64,000 nt of DNA from positions 1-64,000 of the forward strand of contig JAKFWF010000014.1 in the NCBI GenBank assembly GCA_021730785.1. Direction: 5' to 3'. The stretch is from Hyphomicrobiaceae bacterium (GTDB taxonomy: Bacteria; Pseudomonadota; Alphaproteobacteria; Rhizobiales; Hyphomicrobiaceae). Below, piece after piece: positions 9,420 through 17,435 of the stretch (within the stretch, counting starts at the first letter, position 1; each line of letters begins with the position of its first letter). Below the pieces are notes generated by a model. That model saw only the letters and a list, made by a program, of their open reading frames with translations. It made no database searches and was not told where the DNA came from. A program made the translations under genes and the position numbers.

Positions 9420-10655
9420 ATGTTGTCCCGTGTCTCGTCTGCCCGCGCGATTGCAGCGGTGCTGCTCGCCTCGCTCGCCGTCACCGGCACCGCTCGCGCT
9501 GAAATTGCCGTGTCTGCCAATGACGGCAAGGTCAAGCTCGTCAACGGCGTGGTGCAAGTGCAGAAAGACGGCAAGGATACCGTCAGCTTCATCGATCTCA
9601 GTGCCAACCCTCCGAAGCTGATCGCCGAGATCGAGGCACCAGCCAGCGTGGTTGGCCCGCCGACCAGCGTTGCCGTCAGCCCCAAGGAAGATTTCGCGCT
9701 GGTGACCGGGGCCCAGAAGATCAACCCTGCCGACCCGACCAAGCAGACACCTGACAATAAGGTGACGGTGATCGATCTTGGTGCCGGCAGCAGCGGGATC
9801 GTGGGCTCGTTGAAAAAAGCCACTGGCATCGGTGCAGCGGCCACCCCGTTGGTGCCAAAGGTCATCCAGACCATCGAGGCTGGCGCTGGTGCCTCGGGCG
9901 TGTCCATCAACAAGGCCGGCACGCTTGCCCTCGTCGCCAACCGCAACGAAGGCACAGTGTCGGTGTTCACCATCGCCGGCAAGACGCTGACGGCGGCCGG
10001 CAAGATCGAACTTGGCAACAAGGATTCGGGCCCCAGTGCCGTGTCGTTCACGCCGGACGGCAAGTCGGCGCTGGTGACCCGCGACAACGACCATAAGATC
10101 GCGGTTCTCTCGATCGACGGCAACACCGTCGAATATACCAAGCGTGACATGAACGCCGGTTTGCGCCCCTATGGTCTCGACATCGCGTCGAAGGGCGACG
10201 TGGCGGTGGTCGCCAACATCGGCATCGGCCAAGGCGACAGCGACACGGTGAGCGTGATCGACATGGCCGCCAAACCGCCGCGCGTCGTCAACACCGTGAC
10301 CGTCGGCCAGACGCCGGAGGGCATCAAGATGTCGCCGGATGGCAAGTATGTGGCGGTCAGCGTCATGAACGGCTCGAACAAGCCCGAGGCTTCGCCATTC
10401 TACAAGGCCTCGGGGTTTCTGCAGGTCTATGAGCGCACCGGCACGCAGCTGAAGAAGGCGTTCGAAGTGCCGGTTGGCAAGTGGTGCCAGGGCATCGCCT
10501 GGAGCCGCAACTCGACGGTGGTGATGGTCCAGTGCATGGTCGAGGAGGAGATCCTGATATACAAGATTTCCGGCGTCACCTCGAAGGGCATGAACAAGGT
10601 CGGCGTGATCAAGACCAAGGGTGGCCCGGCCGGCATTCGCACGTCCGAGAAGTGA
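9420..10655 (+). CDS. Exported YncE-like beta-propeller protein
   Basis: The product has 411 residues with a Sec signal peptide (about 1-27, ending TARAEI). The rest reads as beta-propeller blades of the YncE/lactonase type: repeated units of the form TVSFIDL, VTVIDLGAG, GTVSVFTIAG, HKIAVLSIDG and DTVSVIDMA, each followed by TSVAVSPKED or SFTPDGKSALV turns. No catalytic residues can be assigned from the sequence, and such proteins are often of unknown function. ATG 9420 is supported by GGAGG at 9409-9413. The gene is preceded by the ftsH terminator, so it has its own promoter. Confidence 0.82.
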   Translation: MLSRVSSARAIAAVLLASLAVTGTARAEIAVSANDGKVKLVNGVVQVQKDGKDTVSFIDLSANPPKLIAEIEAPASVVGPPTSVAVSPKEDFALVTGAQKINPADPTKQTPDNKVTVIDLGAGSSGIVGSLKKATGIGAAATPLVPKVIQTIEAGAGASGVSINKAGTLALVANRNEGTVSVFTIAGKTLTAAGKIELGNKDSGPSAVSFTPDGKSALVTRDNDHKIAVLSIDGNTVEYTKRDMNAGLRPYGLDIASKGDVAVVANIGIGQGDSDTVSVIDMAAKPPRVVNTVTVGQTPEGIKMSPDGKYVAVSVMNGSNKPEASPFYKASGFLQVYERTGTQLKKAFEVPVGKWCQGIAWSRNSTVVMVQCMVEEEILIYKISGVTSKGMNKVGVIKTKGGPAGIRTSEK

Positions 10656-10701
10656 TCGCGGGTCCAGCGATGAGGAGCTGCCGCTGATACGGTCCACGGT
10701 T

Positions 10702-10911
10702 ATGCTGCTGTTGCGCTGGGGGCTGATCGGCGCTGCCTTGCCGATCGGCTACGCCACTGCGGCGCTGCTGAATTTGGTGGCGGCGCTGGGAGGCTGGCGT
10801 GCGCGAAGGCGACGAGAACCGGAACCGAATGCGGCGGCGGCAGTTGCCATCGCTGCTGCCGCAGCGCCACCAGCGGCCAACGACGTGCCGGACGGCCGCA
10901 GTTCGACCTGA
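10702..10911 (+). CDS. Small Ala-rich membrane protein, hypothetical
   Basis: This would encode 69 residues: a hydrophobic helix at about 1-28 (MLLLRWGLIGAALPIGYATA), a basic patch (RARRRREPEP) and an Ala/Pro-rich tail. It ends 12 bases before the next gene, so translation could be coupled. No good Shine-Dalgarno is visible near ATG 10702, and the Ala-rich tail could be chance in GC-rich DNA. I do not recognise it. Confidence 0.4.
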   Translation: MLLLRWGLIGAALPIGYATAALLNLVAALGGWRARRRREPEPNAAAAVAIAAAAAPPAANDVPDGRSST

Positions 10912-10923
10912 AGGAACATTCGT

Positions 10924-11454
10924 GTGGACCACGACAGCTATGTCGATGATTACATCGCCGATATCCTGCGGGGCGCGAAGAGGATCGCCATGGTCGGCGC
11001 CAGCGCCAACACCAGCCGGCCGAGCTACTTTGCGATGAAATACCTGCTCGGCAAGGGCTACACCGTGGTGCCGGTGAACCCGGGCCTTGGCGGCCAGCAG
11101 ATCCTGGGCCAGACGGTTGCAGCATCATTGGCCGACGTGGCCGGCCCGGTCGAGATCGTCGATATCTTCCGCAACTCGCAGGCAGCGCTCGAGACCACGC
11201 GCGAGGCGATTGGTCTCAAGGACAGGCTCGGCATCAAGGTAATCTGGATGCAGCTTGGCGTGCGCAATGAAGTGGCCGCGCATGAAGCGGAAGCGGCCGG
11301 TCTGCGGGTCGTGATGAACCGCTGCCCGAAGATCGAATATGGCCGCCTGTCGGGCGAGATCGGCTGGGCCGGCGTCAATTCCGGCATGATTTCCAGCGTG
11401 CGACCGAAATTATCGCCAGCCGGCGTGCAGGATCACCGGCTGAGCGACAAGTGA
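10924..11454 (+). CDS. CoA-binding protein (YccU family)
   Basis: A 176-residue single-domain Rossmann protein of the CoA-binding family. It shows RIAMVGASANTSRPSYFAMKYLLGKGY near the N-terminus, VVPVNPGL, VDIFRN, KVIWMQLGVRNE and a C-terminal VMNRCPKIEYGRL. These are family hallmarks; the enzyme activity of these proteins is not established. The GTG start at 10924 follows GAAGGAA and gives the usual length. It converges with the minus-strand Gly-rich gene across a GC-rich hairpin. Confidence 0.88.
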   Translation: MDHDSYVDDYIADILRGAKRIAMVGASANTSRPSYFAMKYLLGKGYTVVPVNPGLGGQQILGQTVAASLADVAGPVEIVDIFRNSQAALETTREAIGLKDRLGIKVIWMQLGVRNEVAAHEAEAAGLRVVMNRCPKIEYGRLSGEIGWAGVNSGMISSVRPKLSPAGVQDHRLSDK

Positions 11455-11459
11455 TACCG

Positions 11460-11477
11460 CCCGGGCCAAAGCCCGGG
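11460..11477. terminator. GC-rich hairpin between convergent genes
   Basis: CCCGGGC (11460-11466), loop CAAA, GCCCGGG (11471-11477). It lies between two converging genes and may act as a bidirectional terminator, but there is no T tract on either side. Confidence 0.4.
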
Positions 11478-11490
11478 GGCAGCACCAGGA

Positions 11491-11778
11491 TTACTTGCCG
11501 ATCATCTGGCGAACCACACCGATCACGGCCATCAGCACGCCGCCGCCGGCGCCGCCCGAGATCACGCTCGTGATGATCGAGCCGATGTCGAGGCCGCCGC
11601 CGGCCTTGGCCGCCGCGACGCCGAGCAGGCCGCCGAGGATCTTGCCACCGATGCCGCCGCCAAGAATGCCGGCAATCGAGTTGCCGATCAGGCCGAGGCT
11701 TGCGTTCTTCAGCAGGCTGCCAGCAACGTTGCCGCCAGCAGCCCCGCTGAGCAGCGAGATGATGAGTGACAGATCCAT
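11491..11778 (-). CDS. Gly-rich hydrophobic protein, hypothetical
   Basis: A 95-residue protein beginning MDLSLIISLLSGAAGGNVAG. Nearly the whole length is Gly/Ala/Ile/Leu with repeated GxxxG spacing (GGNVAGSLL, GNSIAGILGGGIGGKILGG, SVISGGAGGGVL). This predicts two close-packed glycine-zipper membrane segments, then a short VVRQMIGK tail. I chose the start at 11778 over an upstream ATG at 11793 because a GGGA motif precedes it by a suitable distance and MDL-type starts seem usual in relatives. It is known only as a hypothetical protein in alphaproteobacteria, to my memory. Function unknown. Confidence 0.7.
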   Translation of the reverse strand: MDLSLIISLLSGAAGGNVAGSLLKNASLGLIGNSIAGILGGGIGGKILGGLLGVAAAKAGGGLDIGSIITSVISGGAGGGVLMAVIGVVRQMIGK

Positions 11779-11981
11779 GGTCGTTTTTCCCATTGTTTGA
11801 ATTCATCAAGTCGGAACCCGGCGTCGTCTCAATCGTATGCTGACCGTCCGGGCTGCAGCGACTATGACACGAGTTTCATGTCAGCTGTCGCGTGGATTTG
11901 ATTTGTTTTTTCCCTTTGCCTATAGCAGCGGGCAATCGTCCAATCGCCGATCCGGATGACGCAGCGCCAGGGTATGTAAAA

Positions 11982-12329
11982 ATGTTGATACAACGCCATG
12001 AGCTGGAGCCGCTGCTCGCCAATGTCGTGGCTGCCGGCGACCAGGTGTTCACCGCCGGCGCCATTGCCGACGATACCACCCTCGACGTCACAGGTCAGAC
12101 CGTCCAGGCACTGGCCGATATCGACAGATATCTGGCGCTGTGCGGCAGCGACAAGCGGCAGATCCTGTCGGCCACCATCTGGCTCGCCGACATTCGCCTG
12201 CGCGACGACATGAACAAGGCATGGCTCGCGTGGATCGACCCGGCGCACCTGCCGGCGCGCGCCTGTGTCGAAGCCAAGATGGCCGATCCCCGCTGCCTCG
12301 TCGAAATCGCCATTGTGGCTGCACGATGA
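11982..12329 (+). CDS. RidA family protein
   Basis: Members of the RidA (YjgF) family hydrolyse reactive enamine/imine intermediates from PLP enzymes. The product has 115 residues with features of the family: VVAAGDQVFTAGAI, VTGQTVQALADIDRYLALCGSDKRQILSAT, and the C-terminal ACVEAKMADPRCLVEIAIVA. The Arg that binds the substrate carboxylate is replaced here by Ala-Cys in RACVEAKM-type context, which should be checked. Start ATG 11982 fits the family length. Its stop overlaps the next start (ATGA at 12326). Confidence 0.85.
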   Translation: MLIQRHELEPLLANVVAAGDQVFTAGAIADDTTLDVTGQTVQALADIDRYLALCGSDKRQILSATIWLADIRLRDDMNKAWLAWIDPAHLPARACVEAKMADPRCLVEIAIVAAR

Positions 12330-12748
12330 GCCGTGATCCCTCAATTCCGGCGGCGATTGCGCAGTTGCAGGCGGCATTAGCCGATGTCGCGAATGGCGAT
12401 ACGCGCGCGATCAAGGCGCTTTATGAGCACAGTGCCGAGGCGACGAGTTTCTATGGCTGGGGCGGCTACGAGGTGGGATGGCCGCAGGTCGATCAGCGCT
12501 GGGATTGGGCCGGCCAGCAGTTCAAGGGCGGCACGGTCGCGTGGCAGCCGCTGACCCTGATCGACAGTGGCGACCTGTTCTATACGACCGACATCGAGAC
12601 ATTCTCCTGCCGCATGGACGGCAAGGCCGATGTGGTGACCTGGTCGAATCGGGTGACGCACATTTTCCGTCGCACGGATGCTGAATGGCGCTTGATCCAC
12701 CGCCATGCCAACCGGCTGGAGAGGCAGTTTCAGCCGGCTGAGCGATAA
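12326..12748 (+). CDS. NTF2/SnoaL-like protein
   Basis: A 140-residue protein of the nuclear transport factor 2-like fold: an N-terminal helix pair (IAQLQAALADVANGDTRAIKALYEHS), a Trp/Gly-rich beta region (YGWGGYEVGWPQVDQRWDWAG) and C-terminal strands VTWSNRVTHIFRRTDAEWRLIHRHAN. That ending is typical of the SnoaL-like/DUF4440 group. It overlaps the RidA gene by four bases (ATGA), so the two are probably co-translated. The substrate is unknown. Confidence 0.78.
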   Translation: MSRDPSIPAAIAQLQAALADVANGDTRAIKALYEHSAEATSFYGWGGYEVGWPQVDQRWDWAGQQFKGGTVAWQPLTLIDSGDLFYTTDIETFSCRMDGKADVVTWSNRVTHIFRRTDAEWRLIHRHANRLERQFQPAER

Positions 12749-12848
12749 CAAGATGCGAGGGCGCTGCCTTGGCGCTCCCGCCACAGGCCTGAGGCCCTTG
12801 GAACCCCAGGTTGCCATTGGGAACGATGGTGTCCCTGTCAGCCGCGTG

Positions 12849-13706
12849 TTACCGTAGCCGGCCGAACCGACCCTCGATATAGCCGACCGCGCGACCGAAG
12901 TGCTGGGCTGCGAGTGCCCGGTCCGAGCGGGCAAAGGCGGCCACCCCTTTTGCAGTTTGCTCAAGCGCCTGCAGCGCGCACTTGAAGCGCACGCCGTGCT
13001 TTTTCGAGAAATAGATCCGCGAGCGGCCGTATCGGCGATACTTCATGAAATGCTGATGCCAGTTCAGATTGGCACCGGTACCGGGCAGCTGGAACACAGT
13101 CGCATCGTCGGCACAGATGAGCGGGCCGTGCTGCGCGAGTCTGCGGCACAGATCCTCGTCCTCGAAATACAGAAAGAATTTTTCGTCGAACCCGCCGACG
13201 GCAGCAAACGTCGAGCGCCGACACAGCAGGGCCGCGCCGCTCAACGAACGCACTTCGCGCGTGCCGGCGATCGCTTGATCCTTGGCGCCACGGTTGCGCG
13301 CGCGTGCCAAGCGCTTCTGATAAGTGACATCGACCTCATGATCGAGCGGCAGTTCGTGGCGGGGGCCAAACGCCACGGCGTTGGGAAAACGCTCGGCGGT
13401 AGCCAGCATCCGCTCGATCGCTTTGGGCGCCAGCACGGCATCCGGATTGAGGAACAACAAAAACTCGCTGGTGGCCAACCGCGCTGCCTGATTGCAAGCG
13501 ACGCCAAAGCCGACGTTGCCGTCATTGGCGATGACCTTGCACCCGAACGGCTCGGTGGCGCCGATCGATCCGTCTGTGCTGGCATTGTCGACGATGATGA
13601 ATTCGGCAGCACCCGCTGCGGACGTCAGCGCGCGCGCGACGCAATGGGCACTATTGTAGGTGATGGTTATGACGGTGATCGGAAACCGGGACGACGCGGC
13701 GTTCAT
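12849..13706 (-). CDS. Family 2 glycosyltransferase (rhamnosyltransferase-like)
   Basis: A 285-residue GT-A enzyme. The N-terminus has PITVITITYNSA and FIIVDNASTDGS (nucleotide-sugar binding), then DGNVGFGVACNQAA and LFLNPDAVL with the DxD-like Asp. A later motif, GGFDEKFFLYFEDEDLCRRL, is typical of WcaA/RfbF-type transferases. The C-terminal part (HWHQHFMKYRRYGRSRIYFSKKHG-like) is basic. It probably adds a sugar in a cell-surface polysaccharide; donor and acceptor are unknown. ATG 13706 is preceded by GGAACA and gives the normal N-terminus; a longer frame upstream is not family-like. Confidence 0.87.
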   Translation of the reverse strand: MNAASSRFPITVITITYNSAHCVARALTSAAGAAEFIIVDNASTDGSIGATEPFGCKVIANDGNVGFGVACNQAARLATSEFLLFLNPDAVLAPKAIERMLATAERFPNAVAFGPRHELPLDHEVDVTYQKRLARARNRGAKDQAIAGTREVRSLSGAALLCRRSTFAAVGGFDEKFFLYFEDEDLCRRLAQHGPLICADDATVFQLPGTGANLNWHQHFMKYRRYGRSRIYFSKKHGVRFKCALQALEQTAKGVAAFARSDRALAAQHFGRAVGYIEGRFGRLR

Positions 13707-13966
13707 GCCGTCTTGTTCCGCAAGGTTCTCAAGGACCGCACGAGACTGATCCCCCTCAACGCCAGGGCGTCGCTGTAGCATAACTTTGTCCCTCGACAGT
13801 GACTGCTCCCACCCACTGGTCATCCCAACCGTATTGGCTCGCGTTGTCGTTGACAATCTACAGTTGCTTAGCTGGACGTTCGATTCTACGTGCGCAAGCA
13901 GCTGGCCTCGCCCGCACAAGGCGTCTCCCCACGGCGTCAGCGGTCCCCATCTAGCGGGTAAGCGTA

Positions 13967-15103
13967 ATGTCGTGGTTAGACTGTCGAATGTCAAAATCAG
14001 GCACGGTCATTGCGGCAGCACGGCGGCACGCCAAGGCACCGGCCTCGGCAGCGCCGAAAGCTGCGGTTGTCGCGGTGAATCAGAAATTCGCGCCGGCCCC
14101 CGCGCGGGTCTGCCGGGTTGGCTATTTCCTGGTGCCGAACTTCACGATGATGGCCTTCACGTCGGCGATCGAACCGCTGCGGCTCGCCAATCTCGTCGCC
14201 GACCAGACGCTCTATGAATGGGCGCTCTATTCGGCCGACGGCCAGCCGGTACGCGCGTCGAATGGGGTCGAGGTGCGCGTCGATGGGCCGGTTGCAGCCA
14301 CGCACGACCTCTATGCTGTGATCCTGTGCGCCGGCATCGGCGTGCAGTTGGTCAATCATCGCGAATGTGTCGTGGCCCTGCGCCGGCTGTCGTCATTCGG
14401 CACGGCGCTGGGGGCGGTGTGCACCGGTACGTATGTGCTCGCCAAGGCCGGCCTCGTCGACGACTACCGCACGACGATCCACTGGGAGAACCAGGCATCG
14501 CTCGTCGCCGAGTTCCCGCATCTGCACGTCACTTCCGAGCTGTTCGAGATCGACCGCAACCGGTTCACTTGCGCGGGCGGCACGGCCGCAGCCGACATGA
14601 TGCTATCGATCATCGCTCGCGACCATGGCGCAGCACTCGCAACCGCAGTCACCGATCAGTTGATCCACCACCGAATCCGTGATGCTTCAGAGCGCCAGCG
14701 CATGGACCTGCGCACGCGCCTGGGCGTCGCCCATCCGCGGCTGCTGGCGGTGGTCGCGCGCATGGAGGAGACGATCGAAACGCCGCTCAGCTGTACCGCA
14801 CTGGCGGCCGAGGTGCATGTGTCCCCGCGCCAGCTGGAGCGCCTGTTCGCTAAATACCTCGGGCGTTCGCCGACGCGGCACTATCTGATCGTGCGGCTCG
14901 ATCGGGCGCGGTTCTTATTGCAGCAGACGAGCCAACCCATCGTGTCGATTGCGATGGCTTGCGGGTTCGTCTCGGCGTCGCACTTTTCCAAGAGCTACAA
15001 CGAGCACTTCGGCCATGCGCCGAGCACGGAACGCAAGGCGGTCCTGCGTGGTGCCGAGGCCGTCACGCGCGGCAAATCCGTCAGCCGACCGCCGCGCAGC
15101 TAA
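13967..15103 (+). CDS. GlxA-type transcriptional regulator (DJ-1/PfpI + AraC)
   Basis: A 378-residue regulator. Residues about 48-210 form a DJ-1/PfpI-like (class I glutamine amidotransferase) domain: VGYFLVPNFTMMAFTSAIEPLR, CAGIGV, and GAVCTGTYVLAKAGL with the elbow Cys. Residues about 245-350 form an AraC/XylS DNA-binding domain with two helix-turn-helix units (LAAEVHVSPRQLERLFAKYLG and IVSIAMACGFVSASHFSKSY). This architecture is found in GlxA and in the choline/carnitine/arginine regulators GbdR, CdhR and ArgR. An internal ATG at 13988 is also possible. Its target genes are not evident nearby. Confidence 0.9.
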   Translation: MSWLDCRMSKSGTVIAAARRHAKAPASAAPKAAVVAVNQKFAPAPARVCRVGYFLVPNFTMMAFTSAIEPLRLANLVADQTLYEWALYSADGQPVRASNGVEVRVDGPVAATHDLYAVILCAGIGVQLVNHRECVVALRRLSSFGTALGAVCTGTYVLAKAGLVDDYRTTIHWENQASLVAEFPHLHVTSELFEIDRNRFTCAGGTAAADMMLSIIARDHGAALATAVTDQLIHHRIRDASERQRMDLRTRLGVAHPRLLAVVARMEETIETPLSCTALAAEVHVSPRQLERLFAKYLGRSPTRHYLIVRLDRARFLLQQTSQPIVSIAMACGFVSASHFSKSYNEHFGHAPSTERKAVLRGAEAVTRGKSVSRPPRS

Positions 15104-15111
15104 CGGCCACA

Positions 15112-16491
15112 CTAGCCGCCGAGCGCAATCAACTTGGCCTTGTCGGTGAGGATGAACATGCGACCTTGAGCGACGACCGGTGCGATGTAGATCGGCGCGC
15201 CGAGGTCCTGGCTCGCGACTTGTTTACCGGTCTCTGTTTCGACCGATATCAGCTGGCCCTTACTGGACGCGAGCCACAGCTGCCCACCCGCCAAGACCGG
15301 GCCCGACCAAGTGACGCCACTGGCAAGTTTCGTCGACCACTGGATCTTGCCATCGCGGCGCGTCACAGCCAGTAACTGGCCGGTGGTGTCGACGACGAAC
15401 ACATTGTCGCCCGCAACCCACGGGGTCTGCGTGCCTGGCACGTTGAGCGACCACAGCCGCTCGCCGGTGCGCTGCTGGCTTGCGATCATACGGCCGGCGT
15501 GGCCGACCGAGAACACCACGCCGTTGTCGACGGCTGGCCGGGCTACGTCGCTCATGCTGGCAACGGCCGATGCCGAGCGCTGGCGTGCCAAGCTCTCCTG
15601 CCATACCTGCTGGCCGTTGGACACGCGCAGGGCGACCACATCGCCCGAGGGATAAGGCACGATCACCACGTCACCTTCGACCGCGGGGCTTGGGTTCGAG
15701 ATGATGCTGGTTTTTTCCGGCAGGCCGCGGAAGCTCCACACTTCCTTGCCATCGGCACCGTTCAAGCACACGAAGCGACCATCGGTGGTGACGACGAACA
15801 CGCGATCGGCAGCGGCCGTCGGCGACGAGCGCACCGGGACGCCGAGGGCGCTTTCCCACAACTTGGCGCCGGACGTCGCGTCCAGTGCGACAACGGTGCC
15901 AAAACCGGTCGCCGCATAAATGCGTCCGCTGTCGGCTGCGATGCCACCGCCATAGCCCTTTTCGCTCTTTTCCTTGGGCGGAGTGAGCTCGGTGCGCCAC
16001 ACGGCCGATCCGCCGATGGCGGCAAAGGCGCTGACGCGGGCCGCAGCGTCGAGGGTATAGACCCGGCCATCAAACACGATCGGGCTCGCAGTCAACTTGC
16101 CAGACGATGTAGAGCCACGGCCGGCGTCCGCACTCCAAGTCTGGCGAATGGCGCTGGCCAGCACCAGATGTCCCGGCGCGTTGTTCGCCTGGCCGCCGGG
16201 CTGGGTCCACCCGTCGTTGGCGCGCGCCTGCGGCAGCGTGATCGGCTTGTCAGCCGATGCCAACTCCCCTGGAAGCGTCTCCACGACTTGCCCGACGGCA
16301 ATCCGGGTGCCGGGCAGCGGTTTTTGCTTTTCGGCGAATGGGTTGAGATCGTTGATCTTCGGCAGGCTGGGTAGGCTCGGCAGGCTGTCCGAGCAACCGG
16401 CAAGGGATAGACCCGTAAGGCCTACGACCACGGCTGCACATGCGGTCCGCCGCAATGCCCCGTAACCGGTCTTCACGCCAAGCTTGCCCAT
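15112..16491 (-). CDS. bamB: Outer-membrane assembly lipoprotein BamB
   Basis: BamB is the beta-propeller lipoprotein of the BAM complex that inserts outer-membrane proteins. The 459 residues start with a signal peptide ending in lipobox LAGC (about residue 33). A short linker (SLPSLPKINDLNPF) follows, then PQQ-like propeller blades (VYTLDAAARVSAF, IYAATGFGTVVALDATSGAKLWE, RFVCLNGADGKEVW, LISVETETGKQVA). GGGGGAG lies before ATG 16491. It is just downstream of the TPR gene (13-base gap), the usual alphaproteobacterial pair. The GTPase gene der, which often follows, is absent here; the next gene converges. Confidence 0.93.
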   Translation of the reverse strand: MGKLGVKTGYGALRRTACAAVVVGLTGLSLAGCSDSLPSLPSLPKINDLNPFAEKQKPLPGTRIAVGQVVETLPGELASADKPITLPQARANDGWTQPGGQANNAPGHLVLASAIRQTWSADAGRGSTSSGKLTASPIVFDGRVYTLDAAARVSAFAAIGGSAVWRTELTPPKEKSEKGYGGGIAADSGRIYAATGFGTVVALDATSGAKLWESALGVPVRSSPTAAADRVFVVTTDGRFVCLNGADGKEVWSFRGLPEKTSIISNPSPAVEGDVVIVPYPSGDVVALRVSNGQQVWQESLARQRSASAVASMSDVARPAVDNGVVFSVGHAGRMIASQQRTGERLWSLNVPGTQTPWVAGDNVFVVDTTGQLLAVTRRDGKIQWSTKLASGVTWSGPVLAGGQLWLASSKGQLISVETETGKQVASQDLGAPIYIAPVVAQGRMFILTDKAKLIALGG

Positions 16492-16504
16492 AAGGCTCCC
16501 CCGT

Positions 16505-17260
16505 TCACTTCTTCTTCTTTTCATCGGCAGGCTTAGGCTCTTGCGCCTTCGGTGCGTCGGTCTTCACGGGCCCTGTTGCGTCCTGCTTGGGCGCCAAGGC
16601 CAATTCTGTTGCCGTGATCGTCGCCAGCATGATGTTGACACGCTCGAGAACGGCCGGCGGCACATTCTTGTCGCCAAGCAGCAGTGTATTGAACTTGCGC
16701 GCCTGCTCGATCTGCCCGTGTTTCAGTGCAGCAAGTCCCATCATTTCGCGGGCCTGGAACCGCCACGGGTTGGCATTGTCGGTCAATTCGATGAGCCGAT
16801 TCTGCATCTCGGTCCAGTCGGCCACATCAAGCCTGAGCGATGCCGCCTGGAGTTTGGCGAAATCGGTGAGCAGTTTGTCGTCGCCGTCCTTGGCGAGCGC
16901 CTGGTAGGTGGCAACTGCGGCATCCGTCTTGCCAGCCTTGGCATCGGCCGCGGCGAGCCGCAGTCTTGCCAGCGTCGCGTAGCCGGCAGGGCCCCCTTTT
17001 GCGATTTTGTCGAGTGCGGCGCGGGCTTCCTCGGGCTTGCCGCCGCTGATCAGCTGGGCCGCCGCGTCATAGGCCGTGCCGGATGCCTCGATCGCTGCCA
17101 GTTGGCGCTGGCCGTAAATCTGGTAGCCGCCCACGCCAAGCGGAATCGCCGCTGCCACGGCGACGATGTACGTCCCGTATTGCTTCCAGATCTTGAGGAT
17201 CTGCTCGCGGCGCAGTTCCTCGTCGACTTCGCGAAAGAGAGTATTGTCCTGTTCGGCCAT
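16505..17260 (-). CDS. YfgM-like TPR membrane protein
   Basis: A 251-residue protein with a cytoplasmic N-terminus (MAEQDNTLFREVDEELRREQ), one membrane helix at about 28-48 (YIVAVAAAIPLGVGGYQIYG) and a periplasmic TPR_21-type domain (AAQLISGGKPEEARAALDKIA, YATLARLRLAAADAKAG, LALAPKQ). It ends in a Lys-rich tail. It is the equivalent of YfgM, which in enteric bacteria contacts the SecYEG translocon and periplasmic chaperones and lies next to bamB. The start at 17260 gives the family N-terminus; extra upstream in-frame codons are not conserved-looking. Confidence 0.88.
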   Translation of the reverse strand: MAEQDNTLFREVDEELRREQILKIWKQYGTYIVAVAAAIPLGVGGYQIYGQRQLAAIEASGTAYDAAAQLISGGKPEEARAALDKIAKGGPAGYATLARLRLAAADAKAGKTDAAVATYQALAKDGDDKLLTDFAKLQAASLRLDVADWTEMQNRLIELTDNANPWRFQAREMMGLAALKHGQIEQARKFNTLLLGDKNVPPAVLERVNIMLATITATELALAPKQDATGPVKTDAPKAQEPKPADEKKKK

Positions 17261-17435
17261 GGTCGTATCCGTCTTCTGGTCCGTGTGCCTGCGGGCCGGG
17301 CGCCGCCCGAAAGCGACTGTGGCCCCAGCCCGATCGGGTCCAGACATAGCCAATTGCGGCCTATTCGCAATCCGTAAGGCACTTTATTTCAGGCATTTTT
17401 GGGACTGGCAGCGACGGGCCGCCGCCAGCCGGGCA

